A stretch of 64,000 bases of DNA from Telopea speciosissima. Taxonomy: Eukaryota > Streptophyta > Magnoliopsida > Proteales > Proteaceae. Positions within the stretch are counted from its first letter, which is position 1; each line of letters opens with the position of its first letter. Position numbers and translations under genes: made by a program. A model generated the notes under the pieces. It searched no databases, was not told the DNA's origin, and worked only from the letters and a program-made list of their open reading frames with translations. Location: contig NC_057926.1 in assembly GCF_018873765.1 (NCBI RefSeq), positions 46,987,043 through 47,051,042 of the forward strand, written 5' to 3'. Positions 1 through 10,877 of this stretch are shown piece by piece.

Positions 1-280
1 TTGAAGCATTGGAAATTCTATAAAATAAGGACAATAATTCATGCTTCTTATTAAACACATTAAAAGGATTTGAGGCATCAGGGTAGGGTACACTAGTATC
101 CTTTCTCTATAACTCTCTTCTTCACATGAAATGACCTCGTTCCCTCACGCAGTTGTTCCATTGCACCTCCATCGGTGCGCTACTCTATGTCGTTTGTTGA
201 AAGATCCCTCTTCGTTCCACATAATAATTCGATCAGACACCTCATGACCAATACTCTAGCTAGTTGACAATGGATCCACC

Positions 281-537
281 TGTAACGCCCCAAGAGTATG
301 GCCTAATACTGGGCCGCCTGGGAGAACGGTGAGGTGTCTTCACTAGGAGATGATCTAGCACCAAGGGGTTTGGGAGATCGGTAAGGGGGTGCAAACTTAG
401 TCTCATATCGGCTAGGGAGGGAGATCCTGAACTATTGATAAAGAGTAGACCTTCTCTACTTGGTATGACGCGATTTAAAGTCTTGAGGCCCATTGGGCCA
501 AAGAGGACCATATCATGCCAATAGAAGGGTCGTTACA
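281..537 (-). mobile_element. TRIM-like solo LTR
   Basis: The element is bounded by the inverted termini tgtaacgcccc and gggtcgttaca (TG..CA) and flanked by ccacc on the left and ccact on the right, a near-perfect 5-bp target duplication. Read on the minus strand it has the order typical of the widespread plant small-LTR repeats that begin TGTAACGACCC: a tggtcctctttggcc block, a pyrimidine-rich middle and a terminal GTTACA. No internal domain or second LTR is present, so a solo LTR or TRIM remnant is the simplest reading. Confidence 0.6.
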
Positions 538-1191
538 CCACTACTCCAAATTCAAATCTTTTGGTAGTTTTCATAGAAACTACCTATATTAAAACAAACA
601 CCAAAGAAACACGAAGCAAAACGAAAACAGAGTAAAGATGACACATATTTGACGTGTTTCATACACCAATGTGATGTGCTACATCCACGGGCGAAGCTGA
701 ACATGATTCACTATGTAATGGAAGAAGATTATAATAAAGATCTCTCAAGAACACCCTAAAGAAAAAATAAGAGAAAAATAAATAAATTAATAAATTAATG
801 AGAGCTACGTCTTGCTAACCTCAAAAAATATTCCAGGTAGGTAATCCTTTGCCATCAACAACTCCATAAAAAGGAGAAAGAAAATAAAAAATGATTTATT
901 CTCATTACACGATAATGGGAGAGGGTTGGGTCCTAAAAGGCAGCGTAGCTTCTATGCCAACATAAGACCAGTAGGAGCATATGTGGAAGCACCAACAGAA
1001 CGAGATTTCTACCTTTCATGGGGATACGTTAATCAATTCACCCTGTGTCTTGGCACATGGGCGAGGCTGCCTTTCAAAGTTCCTTTTCCTATAATCTAGA
1101 ATCCATAATCTGAACGTTGGGTTTGAACTTATAGTTTTGATAATATAAAAAAATTAAATAAATAAAATAAAATAAAATCGAATCTAAGACT
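538..1191. other. intergenic, no gene seen
   Basis: AT-rich sequence between the solo LTR and the first hairpin MITE. If the receptor-kinase gene at 1362-2139 is intact, this stretch belongs to its first intron. No kinase motifs are visible on the minus strand here. Confidence 0.5.
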
Positions 1192-1333
1192 AGAATCCTC
1201 TCCAGTACGTACCGGCGGGGCGGCGGTGCACATCCGACGGCACAACAGAGGTCACATGGCACACATGGCCTCTGTTGTGCCGCCGAATGTGCACCGCCAC
1301 CCTGCCGGGTACTGAATGCAGAGGATTTTAATT
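1192..1333. mobile_element. hairpin MITE H1
   Basis: Almost the whole element is an inverted repeat. The left arm (gaatcctctccagtac, then a GC-rich ggcggtgcacatccg block and cacaacagagg) is repeated in reverse complement on the right, with a loop of about 13 bases. Imperfect 9-bp flanking repeats tctaagact and cctaagatt fit a Mutator-type target duplication. It lies just past the donor site of the receptor-kinase exon. Confidence 0.75.
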
Positions 1334-1361
1334 CCTAAGATTATCATTGGATACTACTTAC

Positions 1362-2139
1362 CATCTGAGCAGTTGAAACGGTGCACGTTAGAGTGACAGA
1401 AACAAACATAAGATTCAGACAAAGAAGGGTTGACTCCGCACCTTCCACCAGTGTTCTCACATCTAAGGCAATCCTCTGTCTTGGTAAACCTAAGCTCAAA
1501 CCCCTTCTGCAGATAACCCCTCAGATCCTTCGCCGCACTTACATTGAAACCCACCTTTGTGAATATGTAGAACGTTTCACAGTTAGGGTGCGTAACGAGC
1601 CCTGGCGCATAATAGCAAACATTGGTGGGATCCTGACCTGGACAACCTATACATGCAGCACTCTGGAGCCCCGGTAGATCTCCGGCAGGGATGGTGGTGG
1701 TGCAGTTAAGGTGGGTTCCAAAGGCGTAATCCCAGGGGAGACTGAGGGGAACAGCGGCATAATAGAAGTTGGGCCTGGAAATTGGGCCGCAGCTGAAAAG
1801 ATTGTTGTCGGTAGTGAAGAAGGAGAAGGAAATTCTGTCGACGGTGAAGTTGGTAGTGAAGATTCTTAAGGTGTTGTTGTTTTCAGTGCTGGTGATGAAG
1901 AAGGTTTCATTGTTGGTACAGGTGGGTATGAAGTAGGAAGGGTGACAAGGTGATGGAAGGGAGAAGGGATAGGTAAGTGTGATATTGTTGCATGCTGAGG
2001 GTGCACAGAGATTGTAATAGAAAGATGGTTCTGTGCTCCTTAGTTGTTGTGCTCTACTTGGCACCAGAAATGGATTAAGCAAGAGCAGGATTAGGATCTG
2101 TAAGACATGGGTTTTTTGGATCTTTTGCAGATAAACCAT
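1362..2139 (-). CDS. LRK10L/WAK-type receptor kinase, ectodomain exon (partial)
   Basis: First exon of a cell-wall-associated receptor-like kinase. From the ATG at 2139 the protein starts with a short basic stretch and a leucine-rich signal peptide, then a GUB_WAK-type cysteine-rich domain (CAPSACNNITLTYPF near residue 43) with many N-x-S/T sites. It ends in a WAK_assoc-like segment with the motif C-R-C-E-x-T-G-G-R-C-G. The open frame stops only because it reads into a canonical donor: exon CSDG, then GTAAGT, last exon base 1362, phase 1. In this family the transmembrane and kinase exons follow, so they should lie left of position 1 or have been lost; none is seen in 1-1361. An upstream in-frame ATG at 2187 is possible, but the 2139 start gives the better signal peptide. 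Ligand is unknown; pectin or glucan binding is family inference. Confidence 0.75.
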
Positions 2140-2514
2140 TGCAATTGAGAGAGAGAGAGTAAGAGTTTGTATCGGGTATAGAAGCAAGGAAGGGATAAGT
2201 AGTAAATTGTTTTATAGCTAGATGATGAAGAGTGATCCAAATCCGAAGTTGATGGAATGCGTTAAATCAAACCCTTTAACTTATCTCTTACTAAGCTGGC
2301 CTAATCTAGCACCCATACACTAGAGTGGACCTCATTAGTCAATTTCGCTCATAGAATCCTAGAAACCATATACATGAGCTACATTGGTTCTATGATTCAC
2401 ACGCAAAATTTGACTATTGTTAAGGATATTATGGGAAGTTCACCCTGTGGTTAGGGTAATTTCGCCATTATAAAAGAGTTAACACGACTTAATTGTATAG
2501 ACCAAACAAAGTGG
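2140..2514. other. upstream region of the receptor-kinase exon
   Basis: About 375 bases with no coding signal; presumed promoter and 5' UTR of the minus-strand receptor-kinase gene. A short (ga)n run (2144-2156) is adjacent to the start. Confidence 0.4.
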
Positions 2515-3055
2515 ACTAAGTCAAAATAAAGTCATACTATAAAGGGTGTCTATGATATTTTGATAGTTTTTGGGGTGTCCATTATATTCGATAAACTTAT
2601 AGGGGGTGTCCATTCAATTTTTCAAAAAAATACTGAATTGCTAAGTAGGGATTCTCCCTTGGGTACCCACCTAGTGGGTATGGACCCTTGATAGGATGAG
2701 CCCAAAAAAGAGAGTCTTCGGACCGTTTTTCCTCTTTCTTTTGTGTATAGTAACTATAGTTAATAGTTGACATTGTTGAGCTGTTGTATGACGGTTGGGC
2801 CTCTTGTCCATAGTCGTTAGCCAAATCTCCTTTTGGGTTCAGTTTTGTTTCTTAGGGAAAGAAAAAATATTGGTTCAATTCAAAAAAACTAATTTTACAA
2901 AATCTTTAAAATCCAATAAAATTGATTTTTTTTTTTAATAATTTTTTAGGGAAATTTCACGGACACCTCCTATAAGTATATCATATATCACAAACACCCC
3001 AAAAACTATCAAAATATCACACACCCTTTACTTTATGATTTTATTTCGACTTAAG
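2515..3055. mobile_element. inverted-repeat element, long TIRs
   Basis: About 110 bp at 2515-2625 recur inverted at 2944-3055. The shared core includes gatattttgatagtttttgg, an ggggtgtcc-type block and a tataggrggtgtccrt block. The roughly 320-bp middle holds no recognised gene. The right end (agggaaatttcacgg) resembles the heads of the long-TIR elements at 7970 and 61154, so a nonautonomous Mutator-like element is the likely class. No target duplication was identified, so the outer borders may extend further. Confidence 0.5.
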
Positions 3056-3589
3056 AATTATTTTGCTTCATGAAACAAAAAAAACAAATGATCAATTATC
3101 TTTAATTTTATATTTAAAGTGTGAAAATATTTTAAAATCTTCATCCATTATCTCTTAATTCAAGGAAAACTTAGGCACGAAGAAGTTTGTGTAATTTATC
3201 CAAAAATAATTAAACTGTTGTGTTCCATCCTTTCGCTGTCTGGCTCAGGCGCCACACAGCTTGGTAGCCTTATTTTCCCAATAATTATTTAGGGTAAAAT
3301 TATTATTTTTGTGTAGAACAACAACACATAAAAATACCTAGCCTACCTTGATCCCGCCATTGGCGGGCCTAGGCTGAACCTTGTGGACCCCACCTAAGCC
3401 TGAGTTTTCAAAAACCTGAACCAACCCAATCCAATTGCACCCATAATTTGTACCTAGAAATAAATGGAGCCAAAATTAATTTGTATATTTTTTCTATAAA
3501 ATATAATTGAAGAATTTCAATTACCGCTTTCTATGTTGTGTTCCCACCTATTTCTCAAATCACCTTGCAAAAACTTTTCCATCAACTGC

Positions 3590-3805
3590 CTTTGGCCGAC
3601 TAATTCCCCTAGGAAGCGTGCACGACCTTGCAACACACACGAACCAGGAGATACTAGGTCCCCATGTTCACCAAGGAGTTTCCTCTCAGGTGGGTGGCCC
3701 CAAGGGGGGAGGCAGAGTCGAACTCAAGACCTTCCACTTCCTTAGGCCTTGTTCCTTGCCACTACGCTGCCCCTTGGGGAAACTTTCTGCAACTAGGAAA
3801 CAAGG
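3590..3805 (-). mobile_element. tRNA-derived SINE
   Basis: On the minus strand the head reads ggggcagcgtagtggcaagg (A-box-like) followed about 35 bases later by ggtcttgagttcgactc (B-box-like), then a ccttggggcca block also found in the SINE at 18161. It sits next to the LINE fragment that begins about 3825. Exact ends are uncertain. Confidence 0.55.
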
Positions 3806-3824
3806 TATTGTGGAGCGATCGAGT

Positions 3825-5110
3825 ATTCCGATTTGTAAATTTCCAACCCGATATCTAGGGGTGGAGATTTTCAAAAGGAAGGATAAAAAAGAGCCCATTA
3901 TTGTGCGATGACGGATCATATTAATGGTAGAATGGCTGGATGGAAGGGGAAGCTACTTTCTATGGGGGGTTGGGTGGAGCTTGTTAAATCAGTGATCTCT
4001 AGCATTTTGGTCCACAATCTCTATATATTGGTATTCGTCAAGCCTGATAGTCATGTTAGAGAGATGGATGAAAAATTTTATAAGGTTGGAGGTGTTGAAT
4101 CGTCTAGGCCAATATGGTAAAGTGAGATACTATGTGCATACCTAAATCTAAAGTAGTCTCAGTATTAGGAGGTTGCGTGACATTAATAAAACTCTCCTAC
4201 ATAAGTTAGCCTACCAGATCAAACATGGAGAGTCAACTATGTGCAATTTCTTCAAAGCAAGATTCCTAAACTAGAAATAGTTCTTTCAGAAGATCCTATA
4301 ACTCTTCTTTTATTTGGCTTTGTATTTGAAGGGTTTGGCATTTTTTTACCAGCCAAGAGAGATAGATGATTGGCAAGGGGAATAAAATCAATTTCTAGCG
4401 CAATAGATGGTTGAATAATTGTTCTTAATTGGTCTTTCCCAGTTGTCCCATCAGGTTCCTTAAACCAATTTTTTCCAAAGCTTACTCTATCGGAATTCTA
4501 GGGATTTTATCTCTAAAAGGGGCGTGGAAAGCTGGGTTTGTTGTGATCCTTGTGATCCTCGATCTATAATCTTTGGTTGGAAAGGAACTTCAGCAGATTT
4601 TTTCTATGTGCATTCAAGGAGTATCTAGGTGTGAAAAAAAAAATTTTGAGGCAGAAGTTTCTGCATTAATTAGAGAATTGCAGTACACCAAGGATCTGGG
4701 ATTCTCTGCCATCTCCCTTGGTTTTTAGGATCCAGATTCTCTACGGTGCACTGCCCGTAGCGGCCTGAGCCATGCGCGCAAAGATCGCCTTACCCCTGTC
4801 CAAACGCTTTGGCCGAACGGAGGTAAGGCGGTCATTGCACGCACGGCCCAGTCTGCGCCGCACAGACCGCTATGGACAGCTGCACCGTAGACGATCTGAA
4901 TTGTGGTTTTTATGGCAAGATTGGCTCGCTCTACAACCTTATTTGACTGCTATTAGGCTGAACATTTCCCATTGTCTCAGGAAATCTAATCCTATTGCGG
5001 ATTTTTTTATCAAATGAAGCTGCAAAATCTAGAATATCAGATTTAGTATATGATTTTCCTTTCCATATAAAAGATGAGATCGGAAGAGATACTCTAGGAA
5101 TGCCCAAATA
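3825..5110 (+). pseudogene. L1-type LINE fragment (RT C-terminus to RNase H), copy A
   Basis: Decayed non-LTR retrotransposon. At 3830-4085 the frames read FPTRYLGVEIF, then GWKGKLLSMGGWVELVKSV, the thumb-proximal end of a plant LINE reverse transcriptase. At 4490-4620 a zinc-knuckle/linker piece (NLWLERNF-like) remains. At 4960-5110 the RNase H tail is seen (SNPIADFF, then KDEI-R-DTLGMPKY). Frameshifts and stops interrupt every part, and MITE H2 is inserted at 4728-4903. The 4490-5110 part is duplicated at 10430-12110, upstream of aldo-keto reductase copy B, so this piece travelled with the segmental duplication. Confidence 0.7.
4728..4903. mobile_element. hairpin MITE H2 with 9-bp target duplication
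   Basis: Flanked by a perfect 9-bp direct repeat TGGTTTTTA (4719-4727 and 4904-4912). The termini are inverted copies of about 23 bases sharing tctacggtgca. The arms meet around gatcgcctta and taaggcggtcattgcacgc. The corresponding place in the copy-B duplicate (about 11030-11050) has no such element, which confirms insertion after duplication. Confidence 0.85.
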
Positions 5111-5233
5111 TCTGTTTTTAAGGGAAAAAATCTTGTCACCAAATGTATTGCAACCATGACAATTAATTCTGCCACGTGGAAAAATTATATGGTAAATCTG
5201 TCTTCCCAAATATTTTCTGTAGAGGATCAAGAT

Positions 5234-5404
5234 CCAAAAGGATCCTCTGCAGCACCCTGTCCGGGCTGCACGTGCAGCGCCGGACATAGCGAGGTGTGAA
5301 AAGACCGCATCACCCCCGGTCGGGCAGGGGTAAGGCGGTCTCTTCACGCCTCGCTGTGTCTGGCGCTGCACATGCAGCCCGGGCAGGGTGCTGCACAGGA
5401 GCCA
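5234..5404. mobile_element. hairpin MITE H3 with paralogous empty site
   Basis: A palindrome of about 170 bp. The left arm ctgcagcaccctgtccgggc is matched inverted by gcccgggcagggtgctgcac, and the centre has the ggtaaggcggtc motif. It is bounded by AAGAT repeats (5229-5233 and 5405-5409) inside slightly diverged longer flanks. The copy-B duplicate at 12536-12545 reads caagatgggctctc with a single AAGAT, giving the pre-insertion site. Confidence 0.85.
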
Positions 5405-5439
5405 AAGATGGGTTCTCTAGGCCACAAAATCATTGGTTC

Positions 5440-5556
5440 CTTTACCTCTGCCCAAGCGCCTTGCCCGAGTGGGGGTAAGGCGGTCATTGCACACCGCCTT
5501 GTATCTGTACATGCAGCGCAGGCCGTTGGGGCAGTTACGCCGTAAAAGATCTGGAT
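5440..5556. mobile_element. degenerate hairpin MITE H4
   Basis: Contains gggggtaaggcggtcattgc and ends agatctggatccg, like the right end of H2. The left arm is short (tgcccaagcgcctt matching aggccgttggggca in reverse complement), so it looks like a deletion derivative. It is absent from the copy-B duplicate, which has a different hairpin (H8) nearby. Confidence 0.55.
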
Positions 5557-5843
5557 CCGAATACCAAACTACTACTAAAGGTAGACCAATTCAACCCCTA
5601 CATGTGGTAGAAAATACTTTACTATTTTGGAAGCTCTCCAATCGTCATTAGTGATGAAAATCCTCTTCTCTAATTCAATCTACATGACCCATGAAGCTTT
5701 AACCTGAGAACCAATACATACAAGAAGCAAGACACATGGAGGAGGAAGATGAGGAGAGCAGCGTGAAGATGAGCTAATCTTCTGTCCACAATATATATAG
5801 ATGATAAGATCTTCCAAAACTATTCAATCTCAGACACTAAGAC

Positions 5844-7160
5844 ATGGAGAAAGTAGCAGAAGTTATCCCAGAGGTAGTCTTGAGCTCTGGACATAAAATG
5901 CCATTAATAGGTTTGGGGACAGCAGCCTTCCCTGTTCCTCCAAATCTCACTTCTCATATTGTTGAAGCCATTAAGCTCGGTTACCGACATATCGATACTG
6001 CTTCTATATATGGTACCGAAGAATTCGTCGGCCAAGCCATAGCCCAAGCACTCGAGCAAGACCTAATAAAAAGCTGTACCGATGTTTTCATTACTTCAAA
6101 GTTGTGGTGTATAGATGCAGACCATGATCTTGTCCTTCCAGCACTCAAGGAAACACTCAAGTTAGTTTCTTTAATTATCTATCTTCTAAACATATTTTCA
6201 CTATATAATCTGTGATATTTTAAATAGAATTTGTTTTATTTTGTTATAGGAAACTTGGTTTAGATTATGTGGATCTCTATCTGGTGCACTGGCCTGTAAG
6301 GTTGAAACAAGGAGCAGGTTTCCCTCCTCAGAAGGAAGACATTCTTCAATTTGATATGAAAGGGACTTGGGAAGCCATGGAAGAGTGTTGCAGGCTTGGC
6401 TTAGCAAAGTCTATTGGTGTTAGCAACTTCTCCTGCAAGAAGCTCTCCCAACTTCTAACTTTTGCCACCATCCCTCCGGCGGTGAATCAGGTATACATAC
6501 CATCATCACATACCTGTAAGTCTCCACATAGGGCTACTTACATTCGATGTGGGATTATTACTTCTTTCTTCCACGTGGAACCCTAACAGATATGAGAGAT
6601 GGTTTTAATCTTAAAATAGCAACTGTGATGATATGTGGTGACTAAATGAAATTTGAAATATGAACTTTTTAGGTTGAAATGAATCCTACATGGCAGCAGA
6701 AGAAGCTGAGGGAATTATGCAATGAGAAAGGAATCCATGTCAGTGCCTAGTCTCCTCTGGCATCATATGGAAGTGCATGGGGTTCATCTGTGGTGATGGA
6801 AAATCCAATCCTCAAAGAATTTTCCCTGTCTAAGGGAAAAAACGTGGCACAGGTATTAATTAAAAGGAATGAGGTTTCAGTAGTTCTTGAAATTCTTTTT
6901 TTTTGTTTAATTAAACATTATTACTGTTTTGACAAATTTCATTGAGATGGACATATCAGCAAGGAGCAAGTCCAATTGTGAAGAGCTTCAACAAGGATAG
7001 GATGAAAGGGAACCTCCAAATCTTTGATTGGGAATTTACCCAGGAAGAACTGGATAAGATAAGCCAAATTCCACAAAAAAAGGGATATTCAGCAGAAATG
7101 TATGTTTCGGCAAATGGGCCTTACAAGTCTTTGGAGGAACTTTGGGATGGGGAGATCTAA
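5844..7160 (+). pseudogene. aldo-keto reductase copy A, broken
   Basis: Four-exon AKR4-type gene related to codeinone reductase/chalcone reductase-like NADPH oxidoreductases. Exons by splice signals: 5844-6160, 6250-6490, 6673-6852, 6936-7160; the sum is 963 nt. The catalytic tetrad is visible: D51, Y56, K86, H119, plus the NADPH-phosphate motif VKSFNKDRM. Three lesions are visible. (1) Codon 212, TGG in copy B, is TAG (6748-6750) in the VSA-W-SPLA motif. (2) The exon 4 acceptor is AA instead of AG (6934-6935). (3) About 35 bp between the TATA-like run (5792-5800) and the ATG, present in copy B, is missing. It is otherwise very close to copy B in exons and introns, so inactivation is recent. 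A short exon 1-3 product could still be transcribed, but a working enzyme is not expected. Confidence 0.85.
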
Positions 7161-7578
7161 CCCCTTTAGGTTTGCTCCTTCTAGAGTCAAAAGGTAATTT
7201 GAGGAACAGTAATGATGAATAAAGCTCAAAATAAATTCTATAGTACTGAGTTTCTCATTCACCGAGGGGTGGGAGAGGCCGGGAATGGGTATCAAGAGGG
7301 TATTTTGGAACATATCAAAACCTTAGGATGGTGTGTGAACCGTCCTCTATGGGTGGAGGAAAACTTTGTCCAATTCTATATTAAGGCAAAAGTTGTGCAC
7401 AACACCAGTTCAAAAATGAAATTACACACATCCTCACATAGTCACATATCAGTGTTCATGTGAAGGGCCGGGGTGATTTGTCATAAATGTTCCTCCCTAT
7501 TGTCAGATTCCATAAAGGGTTCTCTCATTTGCTTGAAACTTCATTCGGGCAATGTAGAAAACTTTCTCCCATTTTTTT

Positions 7579-7715
7579 TATGGGAGAATGTTCTCTGTGC
7601 CGGGGGTGCAGGGTGCACCCAAACACATGGAGGTGGATGCAATGACCACCCTGCTCTCTGAGTGGCAGGCCCATGTGTCTGATTGCAGCCTGCGCTACGG
7701 CACAAAGAACATGAG
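7579..7715. mobile_element. hairpin MITE H5 with 9-10 bp target duplication
   Basis: Flanked by CCATTTTTTT on both sides (7569-7578 and 7716-7725). Arms: gttctctgtgccgggggtgc and, inverted, gcctgcgctacggcacaaag. It is not present downstream of copy B, whose 3' flank runs through without this segment. Confidence 0.75.
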
Positions 7716-7969
7716 CCATTTTTTTGTTCACATAATCTCCATATAACCTGACATATAAGTATAAAATGTTTGTAACCATGTTTTTTGTGCCCTCCCATTA
7801 GAGCATTAGAGAATATAAGACAAAAGGATTATTATGTAATCTGATCATATAATGCGACAAGGGAATTTTCAATTATGGGTCATAACACAATTCATGCCTC
7901 TTTTTTTTTTTTTTTTTTTTTTTATGGAATTCATGCCTCTTTTTACACGTGGAAAAGACAATTTTTTTT

Positions 7970-9659
7970 GGGTAATTTACATGGACCACCCCTGTACTTT
8001 GCCCTGATCACTACCTCCCCTCTAAGTTTAAAGATCACTTCTGTCCCCCTTTAGAGTAACTATATTACCGTAAATCAATCCAAATAATGAAAAGACAATT
8101 TTAACCTCAACCCATCCCTTTCTTTAAGTTCTGACATTGAAAAACCTGCAACTAGAATAATTCATCTTTCATAACAATAGGAACGATAGGGAATAAAAAT
8201 TGTATATGCCATCACTGGTTTGCAATTACTTTTTAGTAAATATTCAACTCTACTACCAATTGGGGTGGTGGGGTACTTGAAAATAACTGAGGTGATGGTA
8301 TTAGTCAACAACTAATTGGGGCTGGCTATACAAGTCTTGGTTGGCTATAAATAAGGAATCCATCTGAGTTGGAGAGAAATTCATCTCCCACCACCATGTA
8401 TCATTTTGGCATCAAGAAAAAACTGAAAAATTGTTGTGATTCTTCATCGATAGCTGAACCAGCTGTTCGATCGGAGATTGTTGTGATTCTTCGTCGATGA
8501 ATCCTTCATGAGTTGTGTTTACATTTTATTTTCGGGCAATTTCGATCGATAGACAAATAGATCAAAATCTATTTATGTCAAGACTGATTTGTTAGTAAGT
8601 GACTAGACAACGGTCAATGATTGAAAACAGTCAGCAGCAGTCAGATCGAAAACGGTCAATGATCGAAAACGGTCAGAAACGATCAATGACCGAAAATGGT
8701 CCGAAAACGGTCAGTAACCGGTGAACGATTAGCAAGGTGATTACAACCAACTCTCAAAGAAGTGGGTAGTTGTGAAACTATCTAGTATGCCATGAAATGG
8801 GTTCCTTTGAATTTGAAAAAACAAAGTGGGAAAGTGGTGAAGGAGATTATGTGCAGTTACGTAACCACCTACAAGTGTTTAAATTTAAATTCAAATGTGA
8901 AGTGATGGAGATGGGAAGTTACTTAACCACCTAATGACTACAAGGGATTGCCAGCCACAACTATACAAGTGATGATAGCGATGAAGAAGGGATTCACAAA
9001 TCAAACAAACAAGTCTTTCATTATCAAAAAAATACAAACAAGTCTTTACTTTTATCTTTATTTTCTTTTATTCTTAGTTGTAAATGATTTCTATTCTTTT
9101 CCTTAAAAGAACCTGTTGGGGTTACTCTCCAATAGTACTATTAGATGCAATGATGCATCCTTCCAAGTCAAATTGAAGATCTCTGCAGTCCTTCATTTTA
9201 CCAAAGATGTATCTGGAGAGAAAATTAATTTGATTGTTTTTTTTTTTTTTTTTTTTTCTTGTTCTTGGTATTGCAATCTTTGCATTTCTTTTGGAAAAGT
9301 CCTTGGATTACCAAGGCACTGGTAGAACTCACTCTTTGATTCAATTCATTTTGTGACATCTTCAATTCACACCGTCAATGCCGAATTTAGTGGAAACAAG
9401 TTGCAGAGTTGATTTTGAGGCTTTTTTATCCAAAGATAAAACAGTAAGTTTATCCTTGTCCAAGGGTAGTTTGGACATTTAAACAAAATTAAATTGCTTA
9501 CATCATCACTTAATTGCAAACAACTAACGGATTGGACTATCTCGTAATAAACCCATTTAGGTAGAGGAGGTCCAAGTGCTCTTTAAACTTAGAGGGGGGT
9601 CATGAGTCATGACTCGTGAGTATTGGGCAAAGTACAGGGGTGGTCCCTGAAAATTACCC
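7970..9659. mobile_element. long-TIR nonautonomous DNA element (Mutator-like)
   Basis: About 75-100 bp at the left end (starting gggtaatttacatgg, with ccacccctgtactttgccc) is matched in reverse complement at the right end (gggcaaagtacaggggtgg, then ending near attaccc). The interior of about 1.5 kb has no transposase or captured gene I can recognise. It does contain a promoter-like ctataaataagg at about 8346, a 22-bp direct repeat (ttgttgtgattctt) at about 8430-8495 and the ggtca tandem array at 8605-8735. It lies exactly between aldo-keto reductase copies A and B. The target duplication is unclear because the right flank is a poly-C run. Confidence 0.6.
8605..8735. repeat. degenerate tandem repeat, cggtcaatgaycgaaaa unit
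   Basis: Five to six variants of a 15-18 bp unit built from cggtcaatga and tcgaaaa follow each other inside the 7970-9659 element. Such subterminal or internal arrays are common in nonautonomous transposons; here the function is unknown. Confidence 0.65.
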
Positions 9660-9944
9660 CCCCCCCCGGGCATTCTTTTTTTGTAATAACGAAGAAGGCA
9701 AATTATTTATGGTGATAGTATAACCAACCATAATTATACAAAACAATAATCTTTTCTTAATTAAGAAAGGATTTGTTCTATTTCTAAACTTCTAAATTTC
9801 CTTATTTTCTTGGGTAGGAAATTTTGGAAAGATCAAACGGTCTGATTTTAATATAATAGTTAGTACGTTTATGTATTATATCTAAACGTATCAATTGATC
9901 GACCAATTAATCTTCTACGGTTTTTTTTCTCAAAAACACAAAAT

Positions 9945-10105
9945 CGAATTTTGCTCGTCTCTAGGGAGCCCAGCACGCCCAAGGTGCTGTCAGCCGTTGA
10001 GTTGTGCCGCACATATCCCTAGGCGTGTGCTGAGATGTGTGCAACACAATTCAACCGTTAGATGCACCCTGGGCACACGCTTCCCTGGAGATGATCCTGA
10101 TCCCA
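9945..10105. mobile_element. hairpin MITE H6 (same family as H14)
   Basis: The left arm agggagcccagcacgcccaa and the right arm ccctgggcacacgcttccct are inverted copies. The inner part gtgccgcacatatccctagg matches H14 (60220-60388) in order and sequence, so both belong to one subfamily. Target duplications were not resolved. Confidence 0.65.
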
Positions 10106-10264
10106 CAAAATACATCATGGACTTTATAGCGTCATTTACTAAAGGATTAATCTATTTGTAAATTGGTTACAACAGACTTTTGTAACTTCTTTAGACTATG
10201 TTTAGTTGGCAAGAAATGGATAGAAAAGAAAAGAAAAAATTCAAATTTTGATATGGGATTCCAA

Positions 10265-10560
10265 TCTTTTGTCGAGATCGATTTTCTAATTTTGATTGGA
10301 GGATAGTTAATGAGAAGCTTCAAATAGACAATGCGCTATCTGTTATATGTGTCCATCAAGCTTCAAGATGTGAGCTATGTTCATGCCACATGGAATCACT
10401 AGTCCATTTATTTTTCGATTTTATCTCTGAAAAGGGATGGAAAGCTGGGTTGGTTGTGATCGTCTATAATCTTTGGTTGGAAAGGAATTTCCGCAGATTT
10501 GAGGATAGAAGGAGATCGCATGACATTGTCTTCAAATGATATGGTAGGATATGCATGATT
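10265..10560 (+). pseudogene. LINE fragment, zf-RVT region (copy B)
   Basis: The frame reads WRIVNEKLQIDNAL, then a Cys/His knuckle (CELCSCHMESLVHLFFDF) and NLWLERNFRRF, the zinc-binding C-terminal region of a plant LINE polyprotein. The 10430-10500 part is the duplicate of 4505-4600. The LINE resumes after inserted DNA at 10905-11055 and 11950-12110 (RNase H tail, MPKYRF). Confidence 0.65.
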
Positions 10561-10686
10561 TCGGCTCTAAATTAAAGGGATCAGTTTCCTCTGTAGCTGA
10601 CCTAGTATGCTTATCTAAATTGGTTCTAAACCAGTATTATCTTATACAAAGATGAATATTGATGGTTGTTTGTTTGGCAACCCAGT

Positions 10687-10877
10687 GGATTGGGCTCCTC
10701 TCCTTGGAGGGCATCACCCAATGAGTGCCCAATGAGGCATCCAACGGCTGGACTGTGCCGCATACATCCGACGTGTGCCCAATCAATCATCGGGATGTGT
10801 GCGGCACAGCCCAACCATTGGATGCCTCATTGGGCACTCATTGGACGATGCCCTCCAAAGAGAGGAGCCAAATCCAA
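10687..10877. mobile_element. hairpin MITE H7
   Basis: Long, well-preserved palindrome: tggattgggctcctctcctt at the left, inverted as gagaggagccaaatcca at the right. The inner arms (caatgaggcatccaacggct and its inverted partner) leave a loop of about 25 bases. It lies in the LINE part of the copy-B duplication unit and has no counterpart in copy A. Confidence 0.75.

Noticed and set aside
260-511. 83-codon minus-strand frame
   Set aside because: Lies within the TRIM-like LTR; an accidental frame.
5296-5478. Open frames across GC-rich hairpins (also 4772-5017, 7473-7661, 10666-10950)
   Set aside because: They follow the GC content of MITE arms and change frame with the palindrome; no conserved domain.
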